Shown here: in pieces, positions 1-12,648 of the stretch
How positions within the stretch are numbered: position 1 is the stretch's first letter
How the letters are laid out: every line of letters begins with the position of its first letter
Notes under the pieces: model-generated
Databases searched by the model: none
What the model saw: the letters and a program-made list of their open reading frames with translations, nothing else
Told to the model about the DNA's origin: nothing
Position numbers and translations under genes: made by a program
Origin: Nipponacmea schrenckii
Lineage: Eukaryota > Mollusca > Gastropoda > Lottiidae
NCBI GenBank assembly: GCA_030562195.1
Contig: JAUJPP010000003.1
Span: forward strand, 42,662,602 to 42,726,601
Direction of reading: 5' to 3'
DNA length: 64,000 nt

Positions 1-1538
1 CTATGGCTTGTTAAAAGATGTAGATAATATATCTGGGTACTGCATTATTAATGTTTGAATTGCCGTACTATAATTGTTCTGTTTTATTCTCCTCCCTTAA
101 TATACACTTTCTTAATCACATATAATTGAGACGGCTTTCATTATTTTTTCAGTTCTTGGTCATATTTGTAATGAAAAAATTTGTTTTATCAAAATTCTCT
201 TAAGTTCAAGTGCTGAATTTTGTTTATAATAACGTAGCTCTGGGTATGTGATGAATTCTATGCCTATCCTTATAAATCATGATAGTCATTTGGTATAATT
301 ACTTGTCTTTTACTGTCTTTAGAAGAAAGGTAAACAAAAATAAATAAAAAATCATTTCTCTTATTGCACAGTACATGATGTTTCCTGGTTCTTTTAGACC
401 GAACTAAAAATAATTGTTTTAATGTTTTGGACTATATACCATGAATGTTGGTGTAATGTTAGGTGTCTGTTACTTGATTTGTTTTCTTTTTATCTCCAGA
501 TGGCAAGAAATCTAAATGGAAAGTTTTCTTTCTTCACCCACTTGATTAAATTTTGGCTTTTGACTTTAATTAAACTGCGAATTTTGTTAGCTGGTTGATT
601 GTGAAGTTTATGTATGAAATATTGAACTAATGTCAGGATGAACTATAACTAATGACTAATCACCAATAACTGATAAACATAACAAACTAGATTAACTTGT
701 CTAACAAACTTTCATTTACTGTTTCCCTATTATAAGGATTGCCACATGGTCTCATCACATTTTTGAAATCAAACTCCTATTTTTAATGTCTTAAGGAAAC
801 ATATTCATAATAAAATAGCTTAATGTAATTAAAAAATTTCATTATCAGTTTTTATTATACTCACTTTTTTTTTTGGGAATGTGGTGTGACTTTGTACGTC
901 ATTTGCCAGTTTAATTAAGTATACTCTCTTTTTCTTATTTTATTTCCTCCTCTGTGCAGGGTTGTATGAAAATTGAAATGAAGGGAGGTTGGATGAGTTT
1001 TTGTTCTAGGTTAGTTTAAATCGTGTTCCTAGATATGTCATAATCTTAATCAGTACAGTCATTTGTATTTTTTTTTTAATGTTGGATCATTGTTTGCACT
1101 TTAAAAACAGACATTATATTGATGTAAACTTGTTAAACCTATCCCTAATAAGTTCAGTAAATCCGTTTTAGAAAAAGTAATTGTAAATATTAGACGAGTT
1201 TCTAAAAGCTGACAAGAACAAGTTAGTCCAATAGTTATTGATATTGTTAACTTGAAAAAATTTCTAGTGATTTCAATATTGATATAATTTTTAACTTTAA
1301 TTGATAATTATTTTTGTTCAGAATTATAAACTTTATTCACACTACTTAGATTATTTTGTATGAAAGATGATCTTTGCATATTATTTTAAATACATCACAT
1401 ACTATTAAATGGATATTATTGTCCTGGAAATAATATTTTATTCTGTTCATATAGAATCAATTATGAATGATATTAAGGCCTGCACTATCCTATCTAACCC
1501 CATCTTACCCCTTAAACAGACAAAAATCTTAGTCTTAC
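1..1538. other. AT-rich stretch without a firm gene
   Basis: No convincing coding exon is visible. One weak candidate on the plus strand lies at 500-549: it follows a good acceptor (tatctccag) and reads DGKKSKWKVFFLHPLD before TAA. It could be the last exon of a gene entering from the left, but it is too short to assign. If the minus-strand first exon at 1539-1635 is real, this stretch would also be that gene's first intron. Confidence 0.3.
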
Positions 1539-1635
1539 CTTGCCATGTTAATAATTGTTGTTTTTGTTCCAAATCATCCAGCAGGGGAGAATGGTCTTCA
1601 TCTGGACTTGAGGAGGTAGAATACTTCTCAGCCAT
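1539..1635 (-). CDS. Probable first coding exon of an unidentified gene (partial)
   Basis: Read on the minus strand, an ATG in good context (ccaATGG) opens 32 codons, beginning MAEKYSTSSSPDEDHSPLLD and ending in LLTWQ plus one base. It then meets a strong donor (caag|gtaaga). The peptide is acidic and Ser-rich, with a short Q/K/L helix-like end, and resembles a disordered N-terminus. I do not recognise the family. The following exons would lie to the left, and none could be pinned down inside the window. A chance open frame with a chance donor is the alternative. Confidence 0.4.
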
Positions 1636-4600
1636 TGGTTACTGTTGATATTTTAAATCATAACAACAGAAGTCTACATGAACAATGAATTGTTTAAATC
1701 TAGAAATAATAATAATCATCATTTAAGCTGTATGATTTGTACGTAATACTATAATGATATTAATTTGCATATTTACATGTTTGATTTATTAAAAGAGACA
1801 ACACGACTACTTCTTGTCTATATCATTAGCTTACTCATTCAAATCCCAAATATCGTTTTGAAATTCCTGTGGTTTTCCTGTTTTTCTCAATTTTTCCAAT
1901 ACTTTCTTTCAATTTCAATCCTGTTTCAATCCAATTTCAAGCAGTGTCATTTTTATCATTATCCCATAGTCATAGCACAAAATAAACTCTGCAGAGGTAA
2001 TATGAAACATGAACTATGTTAAGTTAGCTAGAATTTGGAAGGGCAGAAATCAAGGAGTGGTAAGAACTTATATGAATAGGCTTGTCTGATTGGTTGGTTG
2101 ACCACAAACATATATATATACATTTTTTGTTCGACTTTTAGCACACCTAAAATATAACAACGCTTTCATTAAACAAAAATCTTTCAAAATGCTTTCATTG
2201 TGAATTTGAAAGAAAAGGTGAAATTATTTATGGAAAATGATATTAATAATACTTTAGTAATTGTTATAAACATCAAGTCAAATATGTTCAACCTGTATCC
2301 TTGTTATGCAATAAAGCACAATTAATAACATTCTTTTCCTTATCTTTGTCATAGAAATAAAGTCTGCAAGACAATAAAACAGTTATATTTGTTTTCCACA
2401 CACTGAATTTAGGAGTTTATACATATTTTTTCAACATTTTCTAGAAATTCATGCTTCAAATATTACTAGAATGTCAGGGGATTGACCATCAGATCAAAGT
2501 TTGAATCTTGAGTTTAGTAGTAGAAGAGTTGTCTACCCTTATTTCTTTCAGCTTTTCTTTTCAAGGTTCTTCAGATGATGGATTAGGGTTCATTAGAAGA
2601 AGACAACAACAATTTCAAGAAATATGTTCAAGAATTAGTATTTTTGTAGCATGTGAAACTATTATTGTCATCAAATTTTGTTTTTTTAGTTATAACACTA
2701 GCTCTTTTTGTCAGTGATAAAATCAATAGTTTCAGGATACCGTAAAAATTGATTAAATTTCTTCAGAAAAACATTTGTTGTTTTTGTGTTGTTTTTGATT
2801 GTGTTTTTGGTGAACTGTAGTATCAATAGAGATATTTTTAGATGAAATGATGCTAATACTTCAATGATCTATTAGTTTGTTATTGTGTTGTCATTTTATT
2901 TTAAAAGATTTATTCAAACCTACAGATTCCAATTAAATATTTCATAGAAATTTCAATATTGCGCAAGTCCTATTCAACATAACACACGATTTTAATTGGT
3001 ACATATGCAACTTTTACCATAATAATTTCTAAGCTGATTTTTTTTCTTTTTTTTACCTCAGTGAACATTATACAATTTCAAATTTGAAAAATTTTGAAGA
3101 ACTCGATTTGATTCATAGTTTTACCTATACATGTATTTGAATTTTGTGTTGATGCATTATCTGATTTGACTTCTGTTATTGTTACCAAGTCTTTCAAGTG
3201 GCTTTCAAGGGGTTTGTTAGTTGTTCTTTTGACTGTCTGAATGATTTTAACATGAGTATTTTGGTTGCAGTAGGTATTGGAGTGATATTTATTGAGATAA
3301 TACAGTTAATGAATGTCTCTATGTATCCAAAATGATTCTGATACAGTTGTTTTTGTCTTCATGGTTTATTTTTTTGAAATATTCAACGTACAAGAATGAC
3401 CTGCTATATTTAAATGTGATAACACTCTACATGCTTTACTTTCTTTCTTCAATACTGAATACTGATTTCCCCATCCTGAACACATTCAATAATAAATCAC
3501 AAATTTGAATGAACAATTTACAGCGTCCTTAATATGAAATATGTATTGGTAGTGATACAATTTAAGGCAAAATGTGATGTATATTTCGTAAGTAGCGCAG
3601 TTTTGTGTGCAATATATAATATATTTTCTAATTAATGAAAGATATGGTGTCACAGCCTATTGAGATCGATTTGTGATGTAATGGGCTTTAAACAATATAT
3701 ATTATTATCAGGGACCAAAAATCAAATGCAACCACCTCACAGCTCCTTGTAAATGTGCCCTGTTCACGTCACGTCCTTCAACACTTCTGAAGCTTCTTTC
3801 AAGCTGCTTTGGTTGTACAAATCACAAAAAAACATATTCATGAAGTACATAAATAGTTTACATGCAGGCTTAAGTACAGTAGAGACACTATCTTAGAATA
3901 ATCGGTTTTAGCACCAAAATTTAAGGTGCCTTAAGTTTTTGTCAATTTGTTGTTATTCTTCGTCAGACGAGGTGCGTAGGACTTAACAAAAACTGCTACA
4001 CATTGTTCACATCTCAGAGAAAAACTGCTCCACAAAATTCTACCTTGCCTGGCAATCTGTGTTTAATTGGCGTGGATCATTCACTGAAATTTATTGTTAA
4101 TATAAATTTATCCTTATCTTTTTAGAATGTATATATTTATTTTACATCATTTTCTGCTTTGTCATCAGGGTGTTGATTATCAGTATATTCATTGTCTGTA
4201 AATTTAAGTTTGACAAAATGAGACTGCCTCATTCAGTGTATTTGAACATATTTGTGAAAGGTGACGAAGTCATTTATGTATGTTTGTGGCGTGATCAACT
4301 ACGTTTACACACCAATAATGCTAGTGAGACCAACGTTTAATTCTTTTATTTACATTCAGATACTTTTATTAATGCAATTTTCACTTTTTTATGATCAGTT
4401 CCCTTGAATTTGCCACAAATCTTACATTGTGTCATTATGTGGTGCCTTGATGACGTCAATCACGTCATAGTATCACGTGACAAACTACAGTTAATGGAAA
4501 AATGAACGCCAGTTTGTTTAACTAGTTCATTGAAGGGAGTGATACTAGAAATGAAAATATTTTAATATAATAATACTAAAACAAATTAATATTTCATGGT

Positions 4601-5713
4601 AATATCCTGAAGTTAAAATTGTGATTTTACAAGAAAATTAAACTATTTCCTTATATATACAGTGTTATAGACAAAACAAATTGATATTGAATTGATTTCA
4701 CACAAGATAATTATTGAAAATTTAAAACTATGAAATTTTTAAAAAATTGAATTAATAAGCTTTATAAATTGTTACTTATCGACTCATTCATAGTGTTGTT
4801 ATATCAATGGAACTGTGTTAAGTATGGATTGTTTGTAGTATCAATTTTAGGTCTCATGTTGTTTTATCTTTATATTAATGATTTTACTTTGCAAATGTTA
4901 TCTAACTATGATTTTTTTTTGCGGATAATACTACTATTTATACTAAATCGGTTACTGACAGATTGTTTGAATTGTAAGAAGATACTGATTCAGTCTTAAA
5001 CTAGTGTTCATTTAATGTCATTATTTTGAAATAAAAGAAACCCAAATGTATGTTAATTAAAACTGCCTAAAAAAGAATATAGCGGTATTTATATTCAGGA
5101 GATTTTTCAGTTGAACTTCATAATCAATTTATTTAACAAGTTGAATTTGAACTTTAAATAACTAGGTGTTATTGTTAATGAAAATCTCTCATGGACTCCA
5201 CACTGTGACAGTTAAGTAAGATCTTGTCTGAAAAATTAATTTTTTTATGAATGTCTCTTTTTCATCCAGATTTTGATTATTGTTGAAACAATGCTGTTTT
5301 TTTACTAAATATTGAAAGGTTAAAAATTTTAACAGTAAGATCAAGCATAACATTTGTTTGTATAAATTCATTCTCAAAACTCTAAGCAATGCCACTTCAA
5401 AGCCTTTGAACACAGACACTATATTTGAGTAGAAATTCAAACCTGTGGTGCAGTTCAAATATATAGGAATGAACTAGGGGAAAATTTCAAATCAGCGTCA
5501 CATTTTTTAAAACTTTTCAAAAGAATGATTCTTGATAATCTTTCATCAGTTAGAATACTTCCTTTCCATACAGGTATTCATTTCATAGCTAATGACTGTA
5601 TTATACACCATTTTAATCATATTATCTACTTCAATAAGTTCATTTTCTTTAAATTTTGACCAACTATAGGCTTATTTATTAATAATTATCTTAAAACTTA
5701 ACAATTGTGTTTT
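1636..5713. other. Intergenic, AT-rich; one orphan exon candidate
   Basis: Mostly featureless AT-rich sequence. At 2566-2645 (+) a segment bounded by an acceptor (ttttcaag|g) and a donor (ttttt|gtagca) reads SSDDGLGFIRRRQQQFQEIC and then SRISIF. It looks coding (charged, no stops) but could not be joined to a neighbour. A GC-richer patch at 3710-3830 has short open frames on both strands and may be untranslated. The sequence ttgcctggcaatctg at 4046-4060 resembles a decayed right end of the pearl-like elements found further on. Confidence 0.3.
4451..4481. promoter_or_regulatory. CRE and E-box cluster
   Basis: Within 31 bases there is a full palindromic CRE (TGACGTCA, 4451-4458), a CRE-like half site (cacgtcat, about 4461-4468) and an E-box inside TCACGTGAC (4473-4481). 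Such spacing is typical of CREB/ATF and USF/TFE-type promoter elements. In this AT-rich sequence the concentration of CG dinucleotides stands out. No transcription start or adjacent gene could be tied to it, so the function is inference. Confidence 0.3.
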
Positions 5714-5950
5714 TAAACGCCCACATTATAGTGTGATATATTGATGAGAACTCGGACAAGTCTGAAATTCGCCATTTTTGGATAAACTGTTCTTGAGTTA
5801 TTGCACTTAGTCAAAATGTGTCAAAAATGGGCTTTTGAACACAATAGAGACTACAGTTTTCTTTGGATTTGAAAGAAACTTACTGTGATCATTTATATTA
5901 ATGAGATCTTGGACAAGTTCGAAATTGGTGATTTTTCGATGAATGGTTTT

Positions 5951-8089
5951 TATACGCCCACATAGAAATGTGGACGTATACGCCCACATAGAAATGTGGA
6001 CGTATATTGTTGTCGCCCCTGTCCGTTGGTCCGTTGGTCCGTCGGTCCGTCGGTCCGTCGGTCCGTTGGTCCGTCTGTCAACAATTGTTTGTGGACACTG
6101 TAGAGACTACAGTTTTTATTGGAATTTCTTGAAACTTGGTATACTTGTTTATAATCACTCAAGGAAGAACCCTATCGATTTTGGTATGATTTCGAAAAAA
6201 ATTCCTGGAATTCTTGGACTTTGAATTTCAAATTGTTCTGTTTGTAAACAAAAGCTTGTGGACACTGTAGAGACTCCATTTCTTTATGAATCTTTTTGTA
6301 ACTTGGTATATTTGTTTATTACCATCCAAGGAAGACCCCTATTGATTTTGATATGATTCTGAAAAAAATTCCTGGAATTCTGGAACTTGGAATTTCGAAT
6401 GTACTGTTTCTCATCCGTCTGTCAACAATTGTTTGTGGACACTGTAGAGACTACAGTTTTTATTGGATCTTCTTGAAACTTGGTATACATGTTTATTACC
6501 ATTCAACAAAGACCCCTATCGATTTTGGTATGATTCCGAAAAAAATTCCTGGAATTCTTGAACTTTGAATTTCAAATTCCGTCGGTCCGTCGGTCCGTTG
6601 GTCCGTCTGTCAACAATTGTTTGTGGACACTGTAGAGACTACAGTTTTTATTGGAATTTCTTGAAACTTGGTATACTTGTTTATAATCACTCAAGGAAGA
6701 ACCCTATCGATTTTGGTATGATTCCGAAAAAAATTCCTGGAATTCTTGGACTTTGAATTTCAAATTGTTCTGTTTGTAAACAAAAGCTTGTGGACACTGT
6801 AGAGACTCCATTTCTTTATGAATCTTTTTGTAACTTGGTATATTTGTTTATTACCATCCAAGGAAGACCCCTATTGATTTTGATATGATTCTGAAAAAAA
6901 TTCCTGGAATTCTGGAACTTGGAATTTCGAATGTACTGTTTCTCATCCGTCTGTCAACAATTGTTTGTGGACACTGTAGAGACTACAGTTTTTATTGGAT
7001 CTTCTTGAAACTTGGTATACATGTTTATTACCATTCAACGAAGACCCCTATCGATTTTGGTATGATTCCGAAAAAAATTCCTGGAATTCTTGAACTTTGA
7101 ATTTCAAATTGTTCTGTTTGATAACAAAAGCTTGTGGACACTGTAGAGACTCCATTTTTTTATGAATCTTTTTGTAACTTGGTATATTTGTTTATAACCA
7201 TCCAAGGAAGAACCCTATTGATTTTGATATGATTCTGAAAAAAATTCCTGGAATTCTGGGACTTGGAATTTCGAATTGTACTGTTTGTCATCCGTCTGTC
7301 AATAATTGTTTGTGGACACTGTGGAGACTACAGGTTTCATTGGATTTTCTTGAAACTTGGTATACATGTTTATTATCATTCAATGAAGACCCCTATTGAT
7401 TTTGGTATGATTCCGAAAAAAATTCCTGGAATTCTTGGATTTGAATTTCAAATTGTTCTGTTTGTAAACAAAAGCTTGTGGACACTGTAGAGACTCCATT
7501 TCTTTATGAATCTTTTTGTAACTTGGTATATTTGTTTATTACCATCCAAGGAAGACCCCTATTGATTTTGATATGATTCTGAAAAAAATTCCTGGAATAC
7601 ATCCAAGGAAGACCCCTATTGATTTTGATATGATTCTGAAAAAAATTCCTGGAATTCTGGAACTTGGAATTTCGAATGTACTGTTTCTCATCCGTCTGTC
7701 AACAATTGTTTGTGGACACTGTAGAGACTACAGTTTTTATTGGATCTTCTTGAAACTTGGTATACATGTTTATTACCATTCAACGAAGACCCCTATCGAT
7801 TTTGGTATGATTCCGAAAAAAATTCCTGGAATTCTTGAACTTTGAATTTCAAATTCCGTCGGTCCGTCGGTCCGTTGGTCCGTCTGTCAACAATTGTTTG
7901 TGGACACTGTAGAGACTACAGTTTTTTACCTTCAAATTGCCTTTATACTTTTTGATTTTTTTACTGAATGCAATACAATATAGTTAACTTCCAAGTTCCT
8001 TGTAAATCAGGAACCAGCTGTAATTGGACTTTTACTTTTACAATCAAAGCTATCAGTGGGCGTATGTTACCTTGCCTGGCAAGCTATCT
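5951..8089 (+). mobile_element. Pearl-like element A nested inside element B
   Basis: The left end, tatacgcccacatag, forms a near-palindrome with the following aatgtggacgtata and is present twice in tandem. A short (gtccgttg/gtccgtcg)n tract follows at about 6018-6070. The core is built of two alternating ~170-bp units sharing the phrase gtggacactgtagagact, arranged in a higher-order repeat of ~532 bp (6073, 6605 and again from 7693). One 7.57-kb unit carries an extra partial duplication. The right end is gtgggcgtatgttaccttgcctggcaagctatct. The repeats generate many spurious open frames of 60-90 codons. No transposase is visible, so this is non-autonomous. Confidence 0.75.
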
Positions 8090-8402
8090 TTGAGTTATTG
8101 CCCTTGACTTGGTCAAAACACATCAAAATTGTCTGGTGGAATGAAATAGAGATTACAATTTCCATTGGATGTGAATGAAATTTGGTGTTATCATTTATAT
8201 TGATGAGATGTTGGATAAGTTTAATAGTGACCACATTCGGTGAACGGTTTTTGAATTATTGCCCTTGACTCCAAACACATGAAAATTAGCTAGTAAATGC
8301 AATAGAGACAAGGTTTCATCTGATTTGAATAAAATTTGGTGTGCACTCTTATATTGATGAGAACTTGGATTAGACCTAAATAATCTTAGAGTTTTTGCCT
8401 GT

Positions 8403-8464
8403 GTTGAAACAGAAAATATATTTTAAAGTGGGCGCCCACTTTAAAATATATTTTCTGTTTCAAC
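8403..8464. repeat. Perfect 62-bp palindrome at the end of element B
   Basis: Two 31-base arms with no spacer: the left arm begins gttgaaacagaaaatatatt and ends aaagtgggc, and the right arm is its exact reverse complement, ending ctgtttcaac. In sister elements the left arm is followed by gtatcttgctaggcaa. Here those bases are replaced by an inverted copy of the preceding element sequence. Confidence 0.9.
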
Positions 8465-8471
8465 CGCTTGT

Positions 8472-9486
8472 TATTGATTTGATTATTTAATTGTGGGACT
8501 TTGCTTTCAGCTTTGTCAATTCTCTTTTTTTTTTTTCGAATTTTACACACCTCACTGTGCTTAAACTGCGACTGTTACAATAACCTTTCAACTTTCCTAA
8601 ACCTTGTATAGTGGGGACGTGTTGCTTAAATATAAATTCGAACATTTTTGCAAAATCGCAAGTGCCACAGTGCAACATTTGCAAAAAACGGCTTTTGGCT
8701 CTAGAAGGTGCAATTTTAGCCTGATTTTCATCGGGATTTCATTTTCAGATCTACATACAATTTCCAATAGGATAGCAGTTAAAAAAATTCAAATTTCAAA
8801 AATTCATATCAGACAATTTTTTGCCAAATTTTCCACTTTTTTTGAACATTTTTTTAAATTTCTGTCCGATTGAGTTCCATTTTGGCAAAATGGCATTGTC
8901 AAATATTTTGCGCCACTTCCAGTAAAAAAGGTTCAAACTTCAGATCTCTATTTTCTGTTCCACTTCCAGTCTAATTATCATAGGTCATTGAAACTTGTGC
9001 TAAACAATATCTTTTGAGGGCTGATTTACGTTTTTGTAAAACTCAAAATGGGGCCTCAGGGTTAAGTCCGATTTGCGTGATATTTATATTTTTGGAAAGT
9101 TTGTTTCGATTGCGCAAAAAAGTGTGGGCGCCGATTTTTGAATTTCGATTTTGCTTTTTTGCAACATCCGGTTGAATTTTTTCATTGTTTGAAGGTTATA
9201 TTTCGTAACCTTGACCTTTGGGACTTTTAGTAGGTCAAAGGTCATTGACTTTGGCTATCAGTTGATACTTTGACATTTGACCTCCGACGTCAACTTCGGT
9301 TTTTTAGCTTCCCGAAAACAGCATAATTCACAACTTTTTCTAGAGTATGACCTAATTAATTTACAGGTTTATTTTTTCGGATTTCTTAAGGTGCTTTTAG
9401 TGCTCTTTCTAACAAGAGATTTTTTAATGAAAATTTTATAATTGCACTTTTAAAACTAAAGTACATTTTGTAGTAGTTACGCTTTT
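8472..9486. repeat. Diverged dispersed repeat of the 'ccgg(a)agt / ttgacctttgg' family
   Basis: No gene. The block at about 9105-9185 (cgattgcgcaaaaaagtgtg followed by gatttttgaatttcgattttgc) recurs at about 44868-44945 in the MAP3K intron. It is followed in both places by a ccggttga phrase and a tgacctttgg motif, so this is a dispersed repeat of unknown class. Confidence 0.5.
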
Positions 9487-10866
9487 TATACGCCCACATT
9501 ATAATGTGGTCGTATATTGTTGTCACCCCTGTCCGTCCGTCGGTCCGTCGGTCCGTCCGTCCGTCCACAATTGCTTGTGACCGCAATAGAGGCTACAGTT
9601 TTTGTTGGATTTGAATGAAACTTGCTGTGATCATTTATATTGATGAGATCTCGGACAAGTTCCAAATTGGCAATTTTTCGATGAACGGTTTTTGAGTTAT
9701 TGCACTTGACTTAGCAAAAACGCGTCAAAATTGGCTTGTGAACGCGATAAGAGACTAAAGTTTTCATCGGATTTAAATGAAACTTTCTGTGATCATTAAT
9801 ATTGATGAGATCTTGGACAAGTTCGAAATTGGCGATTTTCGATGAATGGTTTTTGAGTTATTGCACTTGACTTAGCCAAAACGCGTCAAAATTGGCTTGT
9901 GAACGCGATAGAGACTACATTTTTCATCGGATTTAAATGAAACTTTCTGTGATCATTAATATTGATGAGGTCTCGGACAAGTTCGAAATTGGCGATTTTT
10001 CGACGAATGGTTTTTGAGTTATTGCACTTGACTTAGCCAAAACGCGTCAAAATTGGCTTGTGAACGCGATAAGAGACAACAGTTTTCAATGGATTTGAAT
10101 GACACTTGCTGTGATTATTTATGTTGAAGATATCTCGGACAAGTTCGAAATTGGCAATTTTTCGATATACAGTTTTTGAGTTATTGCCCTTGACTTAGCA
10201 AAAACGCGTCAAAAATGGCTTGTGAACGCGATAGAGACTAAAGTTTTCATCGGATTTAAATGAAACTTTCTGTGATCATTAATATTGATGAGATCTTGGA
10301 CAAGTTCGAAATTGGCGATTTTCGATGAATGGTTTTTGAGTTATTGCACTTGACTTAGCCAAAACGCGTCAAAATTGGCTTGTGAACGCGATAGAGACTA
10401 CATTTTTCATCGGATTTAAATGAAACTTTCTGTGATCATTAATATTGATGAGGTCTCGGACAAGTTCGAAATTGGCGATTTTTCGACGAATGGTTTTTGA
10501 GTTATTGCACTTGACTTAGCCAAAACGCGTCAAAATTGGCTTGTGAACGCGACAGAGACTACAGTTTTCATCAGATGTGAATGAAAATTTTCACCCGATT
10601 GGATTGAAATTTGGTGTGATCATTGAAGTTGATGTCATCTTGGTCAAGTTCGAAATTAACATTTTTGAGTTATTGCACTTGACTTAGTCAAAACGCAGCT
10701 TGTGATTGCGATAGACAATACAGTTTTCATCTGATTCTAATGAAATGTGGTGTGAACATATTTTGACGAGAACATGGATTAGACCTAAATAATCTTAGAG
10801 TTTTTGCCTGTGTTAAAACAGAAAATATAATTTAAAGTGGGCGTATCTTGCTAGGCAACCACTTGT
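9487..10866 (+). mobile_element. Pearl-like element C, near-intact
   Basis: Left end tatacgcccacattataatg contains the palindrome ccacattataatgtgg. A (gtccgtcg/gtccgtcc)n tract follows. The core consists of ~161-bp tandem units (starts near 9586, 9747, 9908, 10069, 10230, 10395 and 10553). Units at 9740-10060 are repeated almost exactly at 10225-10545, a three-unit higher-order period. The right end, aagtgggcgtatcttgctaggcaaccactt, can fold through aagtgg/ccactt. The left ATACGCCCAC and right GTGGGCGTAT are inverted copies. This matches the plan of bivalve 'pearl' elements; the assignment is by structure only. Confidence 0.75.
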
Positions 10867-11120
10867 TAAACTTTTTTGTGCATATCTAGTGATCTATTAG
10901 ATGTACAAGCTTAAATCATACTGTGAATATACATTTTGAATTTGATTTGATTCACGACAAATGATTATACAAATATATAAATATATATAATGTATTTTGA
11001 ATTTTTGCTCACTTGATAACTCTGAGTTTCTTTCAGTTGCCATTTTTTTCTAGCACATGGATGATGACGTTAGAGGCACGCAGAAGAGGGACATAACTCT
11101 TGTCAGTTATAAGCAATTTT
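10867..11120. other. Spacer between two pearl-like elements
   Basis: AT-rich unique-looking sequence; no exon, RNA or repeat recognised. Confidence 0.5.
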
Positions 11121-12648
11121 TATGCGCCCACATTATAATGTGGTAGTATATTTTCATCACCCCTGTCTGTCCGTCCGTCTGTCCGTCCGTCTGTTCGTCC
11201 ACAATTGCTTGCGAATGTGATAGAGACTACAGTTTTTGTTGGATTTGACTGAAACTTGCTGTGATCATTTATATTGATGAGATCTGGGACAAGTTTGCAT
11301 TTGGCATTTTTCGATGAACGTTTTTTGAGTTTTTTGCACTTGACTTAGTCTAAACGCGTCAAAATTGGCTTGTGAAGGCGATAGAGACTACAGTTTTTAT
11401 CGGATTTGAATGAAACTTGCTGTGATCATTTATACTGATGAGATATTGGGCAAATTCGAAATTGGCGTTTTTTCGATGAACAGTTTTTGAGTTATGGCAC
11501 TTGACTTAGTCAAAATGCGTCAAAATTGGTTGTGAATGCAATAGAGACAACAGTTTTTATCGGATTTGAATGAAACTTGCTGTGATTATTTATATTGAGA
11601 TCTCAGACAAGTTTGAAATTGGCAATTTTTCGAAGAACAGTGTTTGAGTTTTTGCATGACTTAGTCAAAACGCGTCAAAATTGGCTTGTGAACGCGATAA
11701 GAGACAACAGTTTTCAATGGATTTGAATGACACTTGCTGTGATTATTTATGTTGAAGATATCTCGGACAAGTTCGAAATTGGCAATTTTTCGATATACAG
11801 TTTTTGAGTTATTGCCCTTGACTTAGTCAAAACATGTTAAAATTGGCTTGTAAATGCTATAGAGACAGCAGTTTTTAAAGTATTTGAATGAAACTTGCTG
11901 TGATTATTTATATTGTTGAGATCTCAGACAAGTTCGAAATTGGCCATTTTTCGATGAACGTTTTTTTAGTTATTTTGTTAAAACCCGTCAAAATTGGCTT
12001 GTGAAAGCAATAGAGATCACCATTTCAATTGGATTTAGATGAAATTTCGTGTCATTATTTATATTGATGAGATCTTAAACAAGTTTGATAGTGACGATTT
12101 TTTGGCGAACGTTTTTTGATTTATTGCCCTTGACTTAGTCTAAAGACGTCAAAACAGACTTGTGAACATCACAGAGACAACAGTTTTCATCTGATTTGAA
12201 TGAAATTTGGTGTGATCATTGCAGTTGATGAGATCTTGGTCAAGTACAAAATTGACAATATTTTGACAAACTGTTTTTGAGTTATTGCACTTGACTTAGT
12301 CAAAACACTGCGAAAATGGCTTGTGATTGCGATAGATAATACAGTTTTCATCTGATTTGAATGAAATTTGATGTGATCATTTTTATTGCTGAGATCTTGA
12401 ACAAGTTCAATATTTACTAATTTTCAATTAACTATATTTGAGTTATTGCCCTTGACTTAGTCCAAACTCATGAAAATTAGCTAGTAAATACAATAGAGAC
12501 TAGGTTTCATCTGATTTGAATCAAATTTGGTGTGAACATTTATATTAATGAGAACTTGGATTAGTCCTAAATAATGTTAGAGTTTCTGCCTGTGTTAAAA
12601 CAGAAAATATATTTTAAAGTGGGTGTATCTTGCTAGGCAGCCGCTTGT
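11121..12648 (+). mobile_element. Pearl-like element D
   Basis: Same organisation as element C: left end tatgcgcccacattataatg, a (gtcc)n-type tract, a degenerate ~161-bp tandem core and right end gtgggtgtatcttgctaggc ending in ccgcttgt. One core stretch (about 11670-11825) is essentially identical to 10042-10195 in element C, while flanking units are clearly diverged. This suggests gene conversion or transfer of core units between copies. Confidence 0.75.

Larger units (their letters stand above)
5714..8471 (+). mobile_element. Pearl-like (Helentron-type) element B, split by element A
   Basis: The left end is aaacgcccacattat (5714 on). The body is a degenerate ~161-bp tandem unit with the recurring phrases gagactacagtttt, gatgagatcttggacaagtt and gagttattgcccttgac. 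Element A interrupts it after gaatggtttt (5950), and the same reading resumes at ttgagttattgccc (8090). In intact copies at 9.5-10.9 kb the phrase is uninterrupted. The right end should read gtgggcgtatcttgctaggcaacc but is replaced here by a perfect palindrome (separate entry) before ccgcttgt. No coding capacity. Confidence 0.7.

Noticed and set aside
5943..7845. Several 60-90 codon open frames with near-identical proteins (LSTIVCGHCRDYSFYW...)
   Set aside because: They are translations of the tandem core of pearl-like element A, repeated with the DNA unit, and lack start, splice or coding support.
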